NCBI RefSeq assembly: GCF_020907985.1
Contig: NZ_JAJJPA010000015.1
Location: 87,673 to 151,672 of the forward strand
DNA length: 64,000 nucleotides
Direction: 5' to 3'
Source of the DNA: Kitasatospora humi
GTDB taxonomy: Bacteria; Actinomycetota; Actinomycetes; Streptomycetales; Streptomycetaceae
Part shown: piece by piece, positions 24,627-32,680 of the stretch
Position numbering within the stretch: the first letter of the stretch is position 1
Layout: each line of letters begins with the position of its first letter
The notes under the pieces: model-generated
Seen by the model: the letters and a program-made list of their open reading frames with translations, nothing else
What the model was told of the DNA's origin: nothing
Databases searched by the model: none
Translations under genes and position numbers: made by a program

Positions 24627-25432
24627 GGCGTGGCTCCTGGTCGGCGGATGGGCTCAGGGTATCCGGCCCGGCGGCCCAGGGCCCAGAGGGCGAGGAACCC
24701 GCCGGTGAACCCGATCACGTGCGCCAGGTAGGCGACGCCCGGCCCGGCCTGGTCCGCCGACCACCACTGCGTGGCGAACCAGAGCCCCAGCACCAGCCAG
24801 GCCGGGAAGCGCAGCGGCAGGAAGAGGAGCACCGGCACCAGCGCGGTCACCCGGGCCTTCGGGTAGAGCCGCAGGTAGCCGCCGAGCACCCCGGCGATCG
24901 CCCCCGAGGCGCCGACCAGCGGCCGCAGCGCCTGCGGGCCGGAGTGGGTGGTGAGCGCGTAGCCGTAGGTCGCGAGCAGCCCGGCCGCCAGATAGAAGAC
25001 GAGGAACCGCGACCGCCCGAGCCGCTGCTCCACCGCCGGGCCGAAGACGAAGAGGAAGAGCATGTTGCCCAGCAGGTGCAGCCAGCCGCCGTGCACGAAG
25101 AGCGCGCTGACCGCGGAGACCGCCGGCAGCTTGCCCGGGGTGCGCTGCGGCGGGCAGTCCGGCAGCACCGGTGCCAGCCCGGCCAGCTGGGCGGACGTCA
25201 GCGGACGGTCGCTCAGCAGCTCCGCCGGGACGGCGCCCCAGCGCTGCTGGTAGCGCTGGGCGGCGCAGGCCCGGGCGGCGGGCTGGGTGCCGTAGGCCGG
25301 GTTGACCCCGCTCGGCCCGGCCAGGAAGACCAGGCAGTTCACCGCGATCAGTAGGTGGCAGACCAGGGGTGCCGACTGCGCTCGGGTCGGGAGCATGAGC
25401 CGATGCATTCCGCGTCGAACCGGTGATGACAC
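24623..25432 (-). CDS. Rhomboid family intramembrane serine protease
   Basis: A 269-residue polytopic membrane protein with six or seven predicted helices. The rhomboid catalytic dyad is visible as S176 in GASGAIAG and H238 in YLAHVIGFTGG. The oxyanion-loop segment GGWLHLLGNMLFL is conserved. Between the first helix and the core lies a roughly 60-residue cysteine-containing loop (NPAYGTQPAARACAAQ...PDCPPQ). Rhomboids cleave transmembrane substrates, which cannot be predicted here. The GTG start is uncertain; in-frame ATGs follow at codons 9 and 13. It is coupled to the RAM-domain gene. Confidence 0.9.
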   Translation of the reverse strand: MSSPVRRGMHRLMLPTRAQSAPLVCHLLIAVNCLVFLAGPSGVNPAYGTQPAARACAAQRYQQRWGAVPAELLSDRPLTSAQLAGLAPVLPDCPPQRTPGKLPAVSAVSALFVHGGWLHLLGNMLFLFVFGPAVEQRLGRSRFLVFYLAAGLLATYGYALTTHSGPQALRPLVGASGAIAGVLGGYLRLYPKARVTALVPVLLFLPLRFPAWLVLGLWFATQWWSADQAGPGVAYLAHVIGFTGGFLALWALGRRAGYPEPIRRPGATP

Positions 25433-25599
25433 CCCGGTGACGGCGAACGAGTGAGCCGTCCGGGAGCTCGGGGCGGCGGCCGGGTGAGCCGTCCAGCACG
25501 TGGACGATCGGCCATCCGGCGGCCGCCGCCAAGGGCCCAGGCCCTAGGCTTGGTGCCCTGGCCGGAACCCGCTCCGGACCAGCGAACGAGAGGACTCCC

Positions 25600-25845
25600 A
25601 TGCCCGTCCCCGTGCCCACGGCCGAAACCCGCTGGCGCTGCGCGCTCTGCGGCAATCTGACCCGTTTCGACGTGACCAAGTCCTCCCGGGTCGTCGAGTT
25701 CGTCCACCTCGACCTGGCCGGCGAGCCGCAGGTGGAGGAGCGCGAGGTGCTCAGCGAGACGGTGGAGTCGGTGCGCTGCCGCTGGTGCAACGCGGTCGAC
25801 CAGGTGGAGCTGGTGCCCCGGCCGGACGCCGCCGGGGAAGCCTGA
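25600..25845 (+). CDS. Small zinc-ribbon-like hypothetical protein
   Basis: An 81-residue acidic protein with two Cys-X2-Cys knuckles, CALCG (about residue 17) and CRWC (about residue 62), separated by a beta-rich segment. This is the layout of a zinc ribbon. No catalytic or named domain is recognisable. Similar short proteins are common as conserved hypotheticals in streptomycetes. A GAGAGGA site precedes the ATG. It might bind nucleic acid or a protein partner. Confidence 0.75.
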   Translation: MPVPVPTAETRWRCALCGNLTRFDVTKSSRVVEFVHLDLAGEPQVEEREVLSETVESVRCRWCNAVDQVELVPRPDAAGEA

Positions 25846-25958
25846 CACCCTGGACCGGTGAGGGTGCCGCGTCCTGCGTGGTGTTCGTGGGATGCCGCGC
25901 ACGAGACAATTGCACCGAGCGGTGTGTCAGGAGACCAGGGATCGGAGCCGAGGACGCG

Positions 25959-27368
25959 ATGGACGCAGCGAGTCAGGCCGCCGAGTCCGAGGGGCCCCAG
26001 CCCGCCGGCGGTGAGCCGGTGGCGGCTGACGTCCCGAGCGACACCGGGGCCGGGCCGGTCGAGCAGCTCGACCGCCCGCTCCCCGAAGGCGTGCGCCGCC
26101 GGGTGGTGGGGCTGGCCGCCGACGCGCTCGGCGGGCTGCCGCTGACCGAGGTGCCGGCCACCCTGCGCCCGTACGCCAAGTTCACCGCCGCCCGCCGCGC
26201 CCGGTACGCCGGGACGGCGGTGGCCGCGGCGCTGGAGGCCGACCCGGTCTTCCGGACCCGGATAGCGGACCGGCTGCGGACCGGCCAGCCCGACCTGGTG
26301 GCGGCCCTGGAGGCCGGCCAGGTGCCGGGCGCGGCCGAGCCGCTGGACGTGGCGGCCGCCGCGTACCTGCTGCGCACCCGCGGCTGGACCCGCTTGGTGG
26401 CCGAGGCCGGTGAGCAGGCGGAGCGGGCCGAGGTGGCCGACGCGGCCGCCGAGGCCGCCCGGCTGGTGGAGAAGCTCCAGGAGGAGCTGGCCGCGACCAA
26501 GGCGGCGGCCCGGGCCGACCTGGAGCGCCAGCGCGCCGAGGGCGAGGGAGCGCGCCGCGAGCTGGAGGCGCTGCGCAAGAAGGTGCGCAGCCTGGAGAGC
26601 GACACCCGCCGGGCCCAGGCGGAGAGCCGCAAGCTGCAGGGCGAGCTGGACACCGCCAAGGCGGTGGCCGCCACCGAGCGGACCGGTCTGGAGAGCGAGA
26701 ACCGGCGGCTGCGCCACCGGGTGGCCGAGCTGGAGGGCGCACTGGAGTCCGGCCGCCGGTCGGCGCGGGAGGGACGCAGCGTGGCCGACATGCGGCTGCG
26801 GCTGCTGCTGGACACCGTGCTGCAGTCCGCCCAGGGCCTGCAGCGCGAGCTGGCGCTGCCGGTCACCCAGCTGCACCCGGCCGACCTGGTGGACGCCGTG
26901 GTGCCGGGCACGGCCTCGCCGCACGACGTGGCCCGGCGCGCGCTGGCCGAGGACGATCCCGCGCTGCTGGACCAGCTGCTGGCGATCCCCCAGGTCCACC
27001 TGGTGGTGGACGGCTACAACGTGACCAAGACCGGCTACCCGGCGCTGCCGCTGGAGCAGCAGCGGCTGCGGCTGCTCGGCGGCCTGGCGATGCTGGCGCA
27101 GCGCACCCAGGCCGAGGTGACCTGCGTCTTCGACGGGCAGGACCTGGACGTGCCGGTGATCATGGCACCGCCGCGCGGGGTGCGGGTGCGGTTCAGCCGG
27201 ACCGGGCAGACCGCGGACGAGCTGATCCGCCAGCTGGTCCGGGCCGAGCCGCAGGGCCGCCCGGTGGTGGTGGTGTCGGCCGACCGGGAGGTGGCCGACG
27301 GCGTGCGCGAGGCCGGTGCGCGCCCGGTCTCCTCGGTCCTGCTGCTCAACCGCCTGGCCCGGAGCTGA
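25959..27368 (+). CDS. NYN-domain protein with central coiled coil
   Basis: A 469-residue protein in three parts. Residues about 1-160 form an Ala/Arg-rich helical domain (GVRRRVVGLAADALGGLP...). About 160-270 is a charged coiled coil rich in Glu, Arg and Lys. The C-terminal part (about 345-469) is a NYN/YacP-type domain beginning VHLVVDGYNVTKTGYPALPLE, with acidic residues in FDGQD, TADELIRQ and VVSADREVADG that would form the metal site of a PIN-like RNase. This supports a Mg-dependent RNA-cleaving or RNA-binding role. The start is an ATG behind GGAGCCGAGGA. The coiled coil suggests oligomerisation. Confidence 0.85.
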   Translation: MDAASQAAESEGPQPAGGEPVAADVPSDTGAGPVEQLDRPLPEGVRRRVVGLAADALGGLPLTEVPATLRPYAKFTAARRARYAGTAVAAALEADPVFRTRIADRLRTGQPDLVAALEAGQVPGAAEPLDVAAAAYLLRTRGWTRLVAEAGEQAERAEVADAAAEAARLVEKLQEELAATKAAARADLERQRAEGEGARRELEALRKKVRSLESDTRRAQAESRKLQGELDTAKAVAATERTGLESENRRLRHRVAELEGALESGRRSAREGRSVADMRLRLLLDTVLQSAQGLQRELALPVTQLHPADLVDAVVPGTASPHDVARRALAEDDPALLDQLLAIPQVHLVVDGYNVTKTGYPALPLEQQRLRLLGGLAMLAQRTQAEVTCVFDGQDLDVPVIMAPPRGVRVRFSRTGQTADELIRQLVRAEPQGRPVVVVSADREVADGVREAGARPVSSVLLLNRLARS

Positions 27369-27554
27369 GCCGCTGTTCGCGCACCGACGGCCCGCTGGTG
27401 GTGAAGGCCCGGTGAAAGCCGTTCGACCGGGGCCGGTTCGTGGGTCGGGAGAGTGGCGCCGGCATCCGATGTTCAGTAGGGTCCGGCGGCAACCCTGTTT
27501 TTCCGGCCACTCACCCGATCAGGTGGGGCGTCGGTGGAAGAAGGAGCGGGTCCA

Positions 27555-28580
27555 GTGGCGTCCCACCGTCGTCCCAGGCAGCCGAGCCGCGCGCGGGTCT
27601 ACGTCTTCACCACGGCCGCGGCCACCGCGGTGGCCCTCTCCGCGCAGCCGGGCGCCTGGGCCGATCCCAAGCCGTCGGTGGACGACGTCAAGGCGCAGGT
27701 CGACGGGTTGAACCAGCAGGTCGAGGCGGCGTCCGAGAAGTACGACGGGGCCAATGAGCACGCCGCCCAGCTGCGCCTGCAGGCCGCGCAGCTGCAGGAC
27801 CAGGTGGCCCGCACCCAGCAGCAGGTGACGGACCTGGAGTCCGGTCTGGCGGCGGTGGCGGGCGACCAGTACCGCAACGACGGGATCGACCCCGCGGTCC
27901 AGGTGATGCTCGACTCCGACCCGCAGAGCTACCTGGCCCAGACGGCCAGCATGCAGATGGCCACCACCTCCGAGGCCGACGCGCTGAAGTCGCTCCTCGG
28001 CGAGCAGCGCAAGCTGGACCAGGAGAAGAAGGAAGCCGCCGACACGCTGGCCGAGCTGGACCGCACCACCCAGGAGCTGAACTCGGCCAAGACCGACGTG
28101 CAGTCCAAGTTGGCGGCGGCGCAGCAGCTGCTGGGTTCGCTGAGCGCCGCCGACCGGGCCGCGGTCACCGCCGACGACCGCGCTTCGCGCGGCGACACCC
28201 GCACGCCGGTGGGCCTGCCGCAGGCCGGCGGGTACGCGGGCAGCGCCGTGCAGTACGCGCTGTCCCGGCTGGGCGACTACTACGTCTGGGGCGCGACCGG
28301 CGCGACCACCTTCGACTGCTCGGGCTTGATGCAGTGGTCCTACGCGCGGGCCGGCGTCTCGCTGCCGCGCACCTCGCAGGAGCAGGCCACGGTCGGCACC
28401 GCGGTGCCCGGCCTGGCCCAGGCGCAGCCCGGCGACCTGGTGATCTACGGGAACGACGCGCACCACGTCGGGATGTACATCGGCAACGGCAAGGTGGTGC
28501 ACGCCCCGCACACCGGCGACGTGGTGCGGGTCGCCGACGCCGCGTCGATCGGTCCGATCAAGACCATCCGCCGGGTCTGA
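27555..28580 (+). CDS. NlpC/P60 peptidoglycan endopeptidase, paralogue 1
   Basis: A 341-residue secreted protein. The GTG start (VASHRRP...) follows GAAGGAGCGGG. A signal peptide (residues about 1-37, ending near AQPGAWA) precedes a long coiled-coil region (about 40-205) and the C-terminal NlpC/P60 domain. The catalytic Cys is C255 in FDCSGLMQW, with H304 in HHVGMYIG and H316 in HAPHTG. It should cleave D-Glu-diaminopimelate stem-peptide bonds, as mycobacterial RipA does, with the coiled coil restraining or targeting it. It is the first of three related genes in tandem. I see no riboswitch ahead of this copy. Confidence 0.94.
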   Translation: MASHRRPRQPSRARVYVFTTAAATAVALSAQPGAWADPKPSVDDVKAQVDGLNQQVEAASEKYDGANEHAAQLRLQAAQLQDQVARTQQQVTDLESGLAAVAGDQYRNDGIDPAVQVMLDSDPQSYLAQTASMQMATTSEADALKSLLGEQRKLDQEKKEAADTLAELDRTTQELNSAKTDVQSKLAAAQQLLGSLSAADRAAVTADDRASRGDTRTPVGLPQAGGYAGSAVQYALSRLGDYYVWGATGATTFDCSGLMQWSYARAGVSLPRTSQEQATVGTAVPGLAQAQPGDLVIYGNDAHHVGMYIGNGKVVHAPHTGDVVRVADAASIGPIKTIRRV

Positions 28581-28739
28581 CCGATCCGCCGCCTCCCCGT
28601 CGAGCCGCCTGACGGGCGTTCGTCCTGAGGGCCGGTCAGCCTGCGTCCTGGAAGCCCGAGTGGTCCCGCTGTGAGCCGGGACACCCGTTCGACTGCCGCT
28701 TGGTCACTGACGGGTGATCCGCATATCACGGACAGTCAA

Positions 28740-28792
28740 AATTAGTCCGTAATTCCGACAAGGATTTGAACACATCACGGATGTGTTACTAG
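28740..28792 (+). promoter_or_regulatory. Promoter with spacer palindrome ahead of NlpC/P60 paralogue 2
   Basis: TTGAAC (28766-28771) and TACTAG (28787-28792) form a plausible -35/-10 pair. Almost the entire spacer is a perfect inverted repeat, AACACATC-ACG-GATGTGTT (28769-28787). A second perfect repeat, AATTA-GTCCG-TAATT, lies at 28740-28754. Position and symmetry argue for operator sites of a dimeric regulator. I cannot name it. The region is unusually AT-rich for this chromosome. Confidence 0.55.
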
Positions 28793-28869
28793 GGTCGGTT
28801 CCAGACCGTCGCGATGGCGTTCACCCGACCCGGGTGACAGCGGGGGTCACCGCCGAGTTCGGAAAGCAG

Positions 28870-29040
28870 CGCGGGCAGTTGACTGCCCGAGAGGAGCCCC
28901 TGCGGGGGGCTGCTGCGGACCGGAGCCGGGGAACCACTCGTTCCTCCGGGGTGAATCGGCGCCAGGTCGGCTCCCGGGCCGGTGAGGCGTCGTAGGGCAT
29001 GCTTCCGGCCCGAACCCGTCAGCTCACCCGGTAGGCGGCC
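28870..29040 (+). ncRNA. ydaO-type (cyclic di-AMP) riboswitch
   Basis: The leader of the second NlpC/P60 gene carries the conserved ydaO/yuaA elements in order: GCCGGGGAACCA (about 28926-28937), GGGGTGAATCGG, CGTAGGGCATGC (about 28991), CCCGAACCCGTCAGCTCACC and GGTAGGCGGCC (about 29030). This class binds cyclic di-AMP and turns expression off at high ligand. In streptomycetes and other actinobacteria it is known upstream of cell-wall hydrolase genes. The ribosome site GAAGAAGGA follows 10-15 bases later. About 140 bases separate the promoter -10 from the riboswitch core. Exact boundaries are approximate. Confidence 0.9.
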
Positions 29041-29056
29041 CGAGGAAGAAGGATTC

Positions 29057-30166
29057 GTGGCGTCCCATCGTCGTCCCAAGCCCGTCGGCCGAACGCGCGC
29101 GTCGATCCTGACCGCCGCTGCCGCGACCGCCGTCGCCCTGTCCACCCAGACCAGCGCGCACGCCGACCCGGCGCCGACGCTGGACCAGGTGAAGACCCAG
29201 GTCGACGACCTCAACGAGAAGGCCGAGGCGGCCAACCAGGCCTACCTGGAGGCCCAGTCCAAGCAGCAGACGCTGCAGAAGCAGGTCGGCGACCTGCAGG
29301 ACCAGGTGGCCAGGCAGCAGGACCAGGTGACCAACCTGCAGAACGGCCTGGCGGGCGTGGCCGCCGACCAGTACGCCAACGACGGGATATCCCCGACGGT
29401 TCAGCTGATGCTGAACTCGAACCCGGACAACTTCCTCAACCAGGCCGGCTCGATCAACCAGCTGAACACCTCCCAGGGCGAGACGCTGAAGGAGCTCCAG
29501 CAGGAGCAGCGCAAGCTCGACCAGGACAAGGCCGACGCGAGCGGCAAGCTGGCCGAGCTCGACTCCATCACCGCCCAGCTGAAGTCCGCCAAGGACGACG
29601 CCCAGGCCAAGTTGAAGGCCGCCCAGGACCTGCTCAACTCGCTGACCGAGCAGCAGAAGCAGGCCATTGCCGCGCAGGAGGCCCAGGCCGCCGCCGCTGC
29701 CCAGGCCGCCGCCGCCCAGGCCCAGGCGCAGTCCCAGGCGCAGTCCCAGGCCGACCAGCAGGGCGCCGCCTCCCGCGGTGCCGCCCGCACCGACCTGAGC
29801 AGCATCCCGGCCGGTTCGCACGCGCAGGCCGCCATCGCCGCCGCCGAGTCGGCGCTGGGCGCGCCCTACGTCTACGGCGCGGCCGGTCCGTCCTCGTTCG
29901 ACTGCTCGGGCCTGATGCAGTGGGCCTACGCGAAGGCCGGCGTCTCGCTGCCGCGCACCTCCGAGGAGCAGGCCACGGCCGGCACCAACGTGGGCACCGA
30001 CATCGCCAACGCGCAGCCCGGTGACCTGATCATCTACTTCCAGGACGAGCACCACGTCGGCATGTACGTGGGTGGCGGGCAGATCATCCACGCCCCGCAC
30101 ACCGGCGCGAACGTGCGCTACGAGAACGCCACGGTGATGCCGATCGCGGCCATCATCCGCCCGTGA
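29057..30166 (+). CDS. NlpC/P60 peptidoglycan endopeptidase, paralogue 2
   Basis: A 369-residue paralogue of the preceding gene, sharing the VASHRRPKP start, a signal peptide ending near TSAHA, the coiled coil (about 40-210) and the NlpC/P60 domain with C283, H333 and H345. It differs by an Ala/Gln-rich linker (about residues 200-240: AAAAQAAAAQAQAQSQ...) between coil and catalytic domain. The GTG start follows GAAGAAGGA. Regulation is the striking part: a ydaO-type riboswitch and a palindrome-bearing promoter lie upstream, so this copy alone should respond to cyclic di-AMP. Confidence 0.94.
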   Translation: MASHRRPKPVGRTRASILTAAAATAVALSTQTSAHADPAPTLDQVKTQVDDLNEKAEAANQAYLEAQSKQQTLQKQVGDLQDQVARQQDQVTNLQNGLAGVAADQYANDGISPTVQLMLNSNPDNFLNQAGSINQLNTSQGETLKELQQEQRKLDQDKADASGKLAELDSITAQLKSAKDDAQAKLKAAQDLLNSLTEQQKQAIAAQEAQAAAAAQAAAAQAQAQSQAQSQADQQGAASRGAARTDLSSIPAGSHAQAAIAAAESALGAPYVYGAAGPSSFDCSGLMQWAYAKAGVSLPRTSEEQATAGTNVGTDIANAQPGDLIIYFQDEHHVGMYVGGGQIIHAPHTGANVRYENATVMPIAAIIRP

Positions 30167-30188
30167 CGCACCCCTGACGGTTCGTCAG

Positions 30189-30227
30189 GAGAGAGCCCGG
30201 TCCCCGCAGCGGGGGCCGGGCTCTCTC
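30189..30227 (+). terminator. Terminator after NlpC/P60 paralogue 2
   Basis: GAGAGAGCCCGG pairs with CCGGGCTCTCTC, extended inward by TCCCC/GGGGG (one G-T pair), with a GCAGC loop. A 17-bp stem in total, 22 bases after the stop. It isolates the third paralogue. Confidence 0.88.
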
Positions 30228-30272
30228 GGTTGGATGTCCGATTCGGGATCAAATATTCGTATCGGCGAGGGT

Positions 30273-30302
30273 TTGGACTCGTCCGTCCTGACTCGCTAAC
30301 GT
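30273..30302 (+). promoter_or_regulatory. Promoter of NlpC/P60 paralogue 3
   Basis: TTGGAC (30273-30278) and TAACGT (30297-30302) are spaced by 18 bases, matching a principal-sigma promoter, 42 bases before the start of the third NlpC/P60 gene. No riboswitch is visible in the short leader. Confidence 0.5.
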
Positions 30303-30343
30303 CGGCGCCGATCTGTTCCGCCGCCGATTGGAGTCGTCAGCCC

Positions 30344-31423
30344 ATGACGATGCCGCAACGCCCGGTGCTCCCGGGCCGCACTCCCCAGCAGGGCGCCGCG
30401 CGTCGGCTCTCCCGGGTGCTGGCGGTCACCGCCGCCGCCACCACGGCGCTGGCGATAACGGCGGGCAGCGCGGCGCAGGCGGCACCGGGCAGCCCCGTCC
30501 CGGGCCGGACCGACGTCAAGGCGCAGGTGGACCAGCTCTACACGGAGGCCGAACAGGCGTCGGAGCGGTCCAACGCCGCCGAGGAGGACGCGAAGCGGCT
30601 GCAGCGCGAGGCGGCCGAGCTGCAGGCCGCGGTGGCCCGGGACCAGGAGGCGGTCGCCGAGACCCGCACCGCGCTCGCCGAGATCGCCGCCGCCCAGTAC
30701 CGGTCCGGCGGGCTGGACCCGACCGTGCAGCTGATGCTCTCCAGCGACCCGACCCGTTACCTGGCCGAGGCCCGCAGCCTCGGGCAGGCGGGTGAGCAGC
30801 GGGCCGACTCGCTGCGCCTGCTCCAGCAGCAGGAGCGCGCCCTGGACCAGCGCCGGGCCGAGGCGACCGCCAAACTCGCCCAGCTGGAGGCGGTGCGCAC
30901 CACGCTGGGGCAGAGCAGGCAGCAGCTGCAGGACAAGCTGAGGAGCGCCCAGGCCCTGCTCGGCACCCTGACCGCCGACGACCGGGCGCAGCTGGCCGCG
31001 CAGGACGAGCGGGACGCCGAGCAGCGCGCCACCCGCGGCACCGACCGGCTCGACCTCGGCAGCGCACCGCCCGCCTCCGACCGCGCCGGCCTCGCGGTGG
31101 CCGCGGCGCTGAGCCGGCTCGGCTCGCCCTACGTCTACGGAGCCACCGGGCCCGATGCCTTCGACTGCTCCGGTCTGATGTACTGGGCCTGGCGGCAGGC
31201 CGGAGTGAACCTGCCGCGCACCTCCCAGCAGCAGGCGTTCGGGGGGCGGCGGATCAGCCTGGCCGAGGCGCAACCGGGAGACTTGGTGATCTTCTTCAAG
31301 GACATGCACCACGTCGGCATGTACGTCGGCGGCGGCACGGTGGTCCATGCCCCGCACCCGGGAGCCCGGGTGCGCTACGAGAGCGTCTCGGCGATGCCGG
31401 TCGTAGCGGTGGTGCGGGTCTGA
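30344..31423 (+). CDS. NlpC/P60 peptidoglycan endopeptidase, paralogue 3
   Basis: A 359-residue secreted hydrolase with the same plan as the two genes before it: signal peptide (cut near GSAAQA), coiled coil (about 60-235), short linker, and NlpC/P60 domain with C275, H323 and H335. It is more divergent: the start is ATG with a different N-terminus, the loop after the active Cys reads GLMYWAWRQAG, and the Asn-Leu pair NLPRTS replaces SLPRTS. It has its own promoter behind the previous terminator and is followed eight bases later by the gluzincin-like gene, so the pair is probably co-transcribed. Confidence 0.93.
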   Translation: MTMPQRPVLPGRTPQQGAARRLSRVLAVTAAATTALAITAGSAAQAAPGSPVPGRTDVKAQVDQLYTEAEQASERSNAAEEDAKRLQREAAELQAAVARDQEAVAETRTALAEIAAAQYRSGGLDPTVQLMLSSDPTRYLAEARSLGQAGEQRADSLRLLQQQERALDQRRAEATAKLAQLEAVRTTLGQSRQQLQDKLRSAQALLGTLTADDRAQLAAQDERDAEQRATRGTDRLDLGSAPPASDRAGLAVAAALSRLGSPYVYGATGPDAFDCSGLMYWAWRQAGVNLPRTSQQQAFGGRRISLAEAQPGDLVIFFKDMHHVGMYVGGGTVVHAPHPGARVRYESVSAMPVVAVVRV

Positions 31424-31431
31424 GCGCCGGG

Positions 31432-32649
31432 ATGGGGGTCCCCCCGGCCGATGGCTGGAGGACGGTGCCCGCGCAGAGCACGGCGCACCCCGGTGCGGTC
31501 AGCGGCGCCGGGGTGCCGCGGCGTACCGCGCTGCTGCTGGTGGCGGGGGCGCTCACCCAACTGTCGCTGCCGCTGACCGCGGCGCCGCGGACCGTCGAGG
31601 CCTCGACGGACGGCCGGCTCGCCGCCGACCGGCTGGCCGCACTGCTCGCCCGCCGCGCCGACCGGCTGCGCACCGGCGAGCTGGCCGCACTGCCGCTGGC
31701 CGAGCTGGACTACCGCCCGGTCGACTGGGACGCCGGCACGGTCACCGCCGAGCTGCGGTACCGGTGGCTCGGCTACGACGACTACCCCGCGGTGCTGCAG
31801 CGCCGGCTCACCCTGGCCGGCGCCGCGGTGACCGGGGAGACCGCAGCCCCGGGCGCCGCCGCGGCCCCCTGGGACCTGGGTGCGCCGAACCCGGTGCGCG
31901 GGGCGCGCTGCCTGGTGCTCGGCCCCGCCGGCCCGGCCGAGCTCGGCGCGCTGGCGGCGATCGGCGACCACGCGGTGCCGACCGTCAGCGCCGTCTGGGG
32001 GACCGGCTGGGCGGGCCGACTGGTGCTGCAACTTCCCGGCAGCGAGGCACAGTTCGCGCAGTTGCTGGGGGTCGATCCGAGCAGCTACCAGGACATAGCC
32101 GCGGTGACCAGCGCGGCGGCCGGTGCGCCGCTGCACACCCCCGCCGACCGGGTGATGGTCAATCCGGACGCCTTCCGGCAGCTCAGCGAGGTCGGCAAGC
32201 AGGTGGTCGTCACCCACGAGACCACCCATGTGGCGACCCGCGGTGACACCCGCCCCTGGACCCCGCTCTGGCTCTCCGAGGGTGTGGCGGACTGGACCGC
32301 CTACCTGGAGACCGGCCGCACCGCCCGGCAGATCGCGCCCGAGCTGACCCAGGACGTGGCGGTCGGCAAGCTGCCCACCGCGCTGCCCGCGGACACCGAC
32401 TTCGCGGCCGGGGCCCAGGGCATAGCCCAGGCCTATGAGCTCTCCTGGCTGGCCTGCGACCTGATCGCCCGGCGGCACGGCCGGCAGGCGCTGGTCGACT
32501 TCTACCGCGCGGTCGGCGCGGCCGGGCCTGGCGCGGGGCGGGACCAACTGCTCGACCAGCTGTTCCGGCGTCAACTGGGCTACGGTCTGGCGCAGTTCAC
32601 CCAGGACTGGATCGGCGAGGTGGAGCGGCAGCTGTCGCCGCAGGCGTGA
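31432..32649 (+). CDS. Putative secreted zinc metallopeptidase (gluzincin-like)
   Basis: A 405-residue protein with an N-terminal hydrophobic segment (TALLLVAGALTQLSLPLTAA) that should export it. The central HETTH motif (H262, E263, H266) followed by LWLSEGVADW with E283 is the gluzincin pattern, in which two His and a downstream Glu bind zinc. No family name is certain; basic secretory protein-like or M1/M61-like metallopeptidases share the motif. Residues about 60-135 resemble a small alpha-beta domain. It follows an NlpC/P60 gene by eight bases, so a wall-associated role is plausible. The ATG lacks a strong ribosome site, consistent with coupling. Confidence 0.72.
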   Translation: MGVPPADGWRTVPAQSTAHPGAVSGAGVPRRTALLLVAGALTQLSLPLTAAPRTVEASTDGRLAADRLAALLARRADRLRTGELAALPLAELDYRPVDWDAGTVTAELRYRWLGYDDYPAVLQRRLTLAGAAVTGETAAPGAAAAPWDLGAPNPVRGARCLVLGPAGPAELGALAAIGDHAVPTVSAVWGTGWAGRLVLQLPGSEAQFAQLLGVDPSSYQDIAAVTSAAAGAPLHTPADRVMVNPDAFRQLSEVGKQVVVTHETTHVATRGDTRPWTPLWLSEGVADWTAYLETGRTARQIAPELTQDVAVGKLPTALPADTDFAAGAQGIAQAYELSWLACDLIARRHGRQALVDFYRAVGAAGPGAGRDQLLDQLFRRQLGYGLAQFTQDWIGEVERQLSPQA

Positions 32650-32680
32650 GGCCGGGCCCTCGTGCGACGCGGGCCGTCGG

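Noticed and set aside
28581..28739. A small gene between the first and second NlpC/P60 genes
   Set aside because: Available frames are short, lack ribosome sites and overlap AT-rich promoter-like DNA and the riboswitch region.
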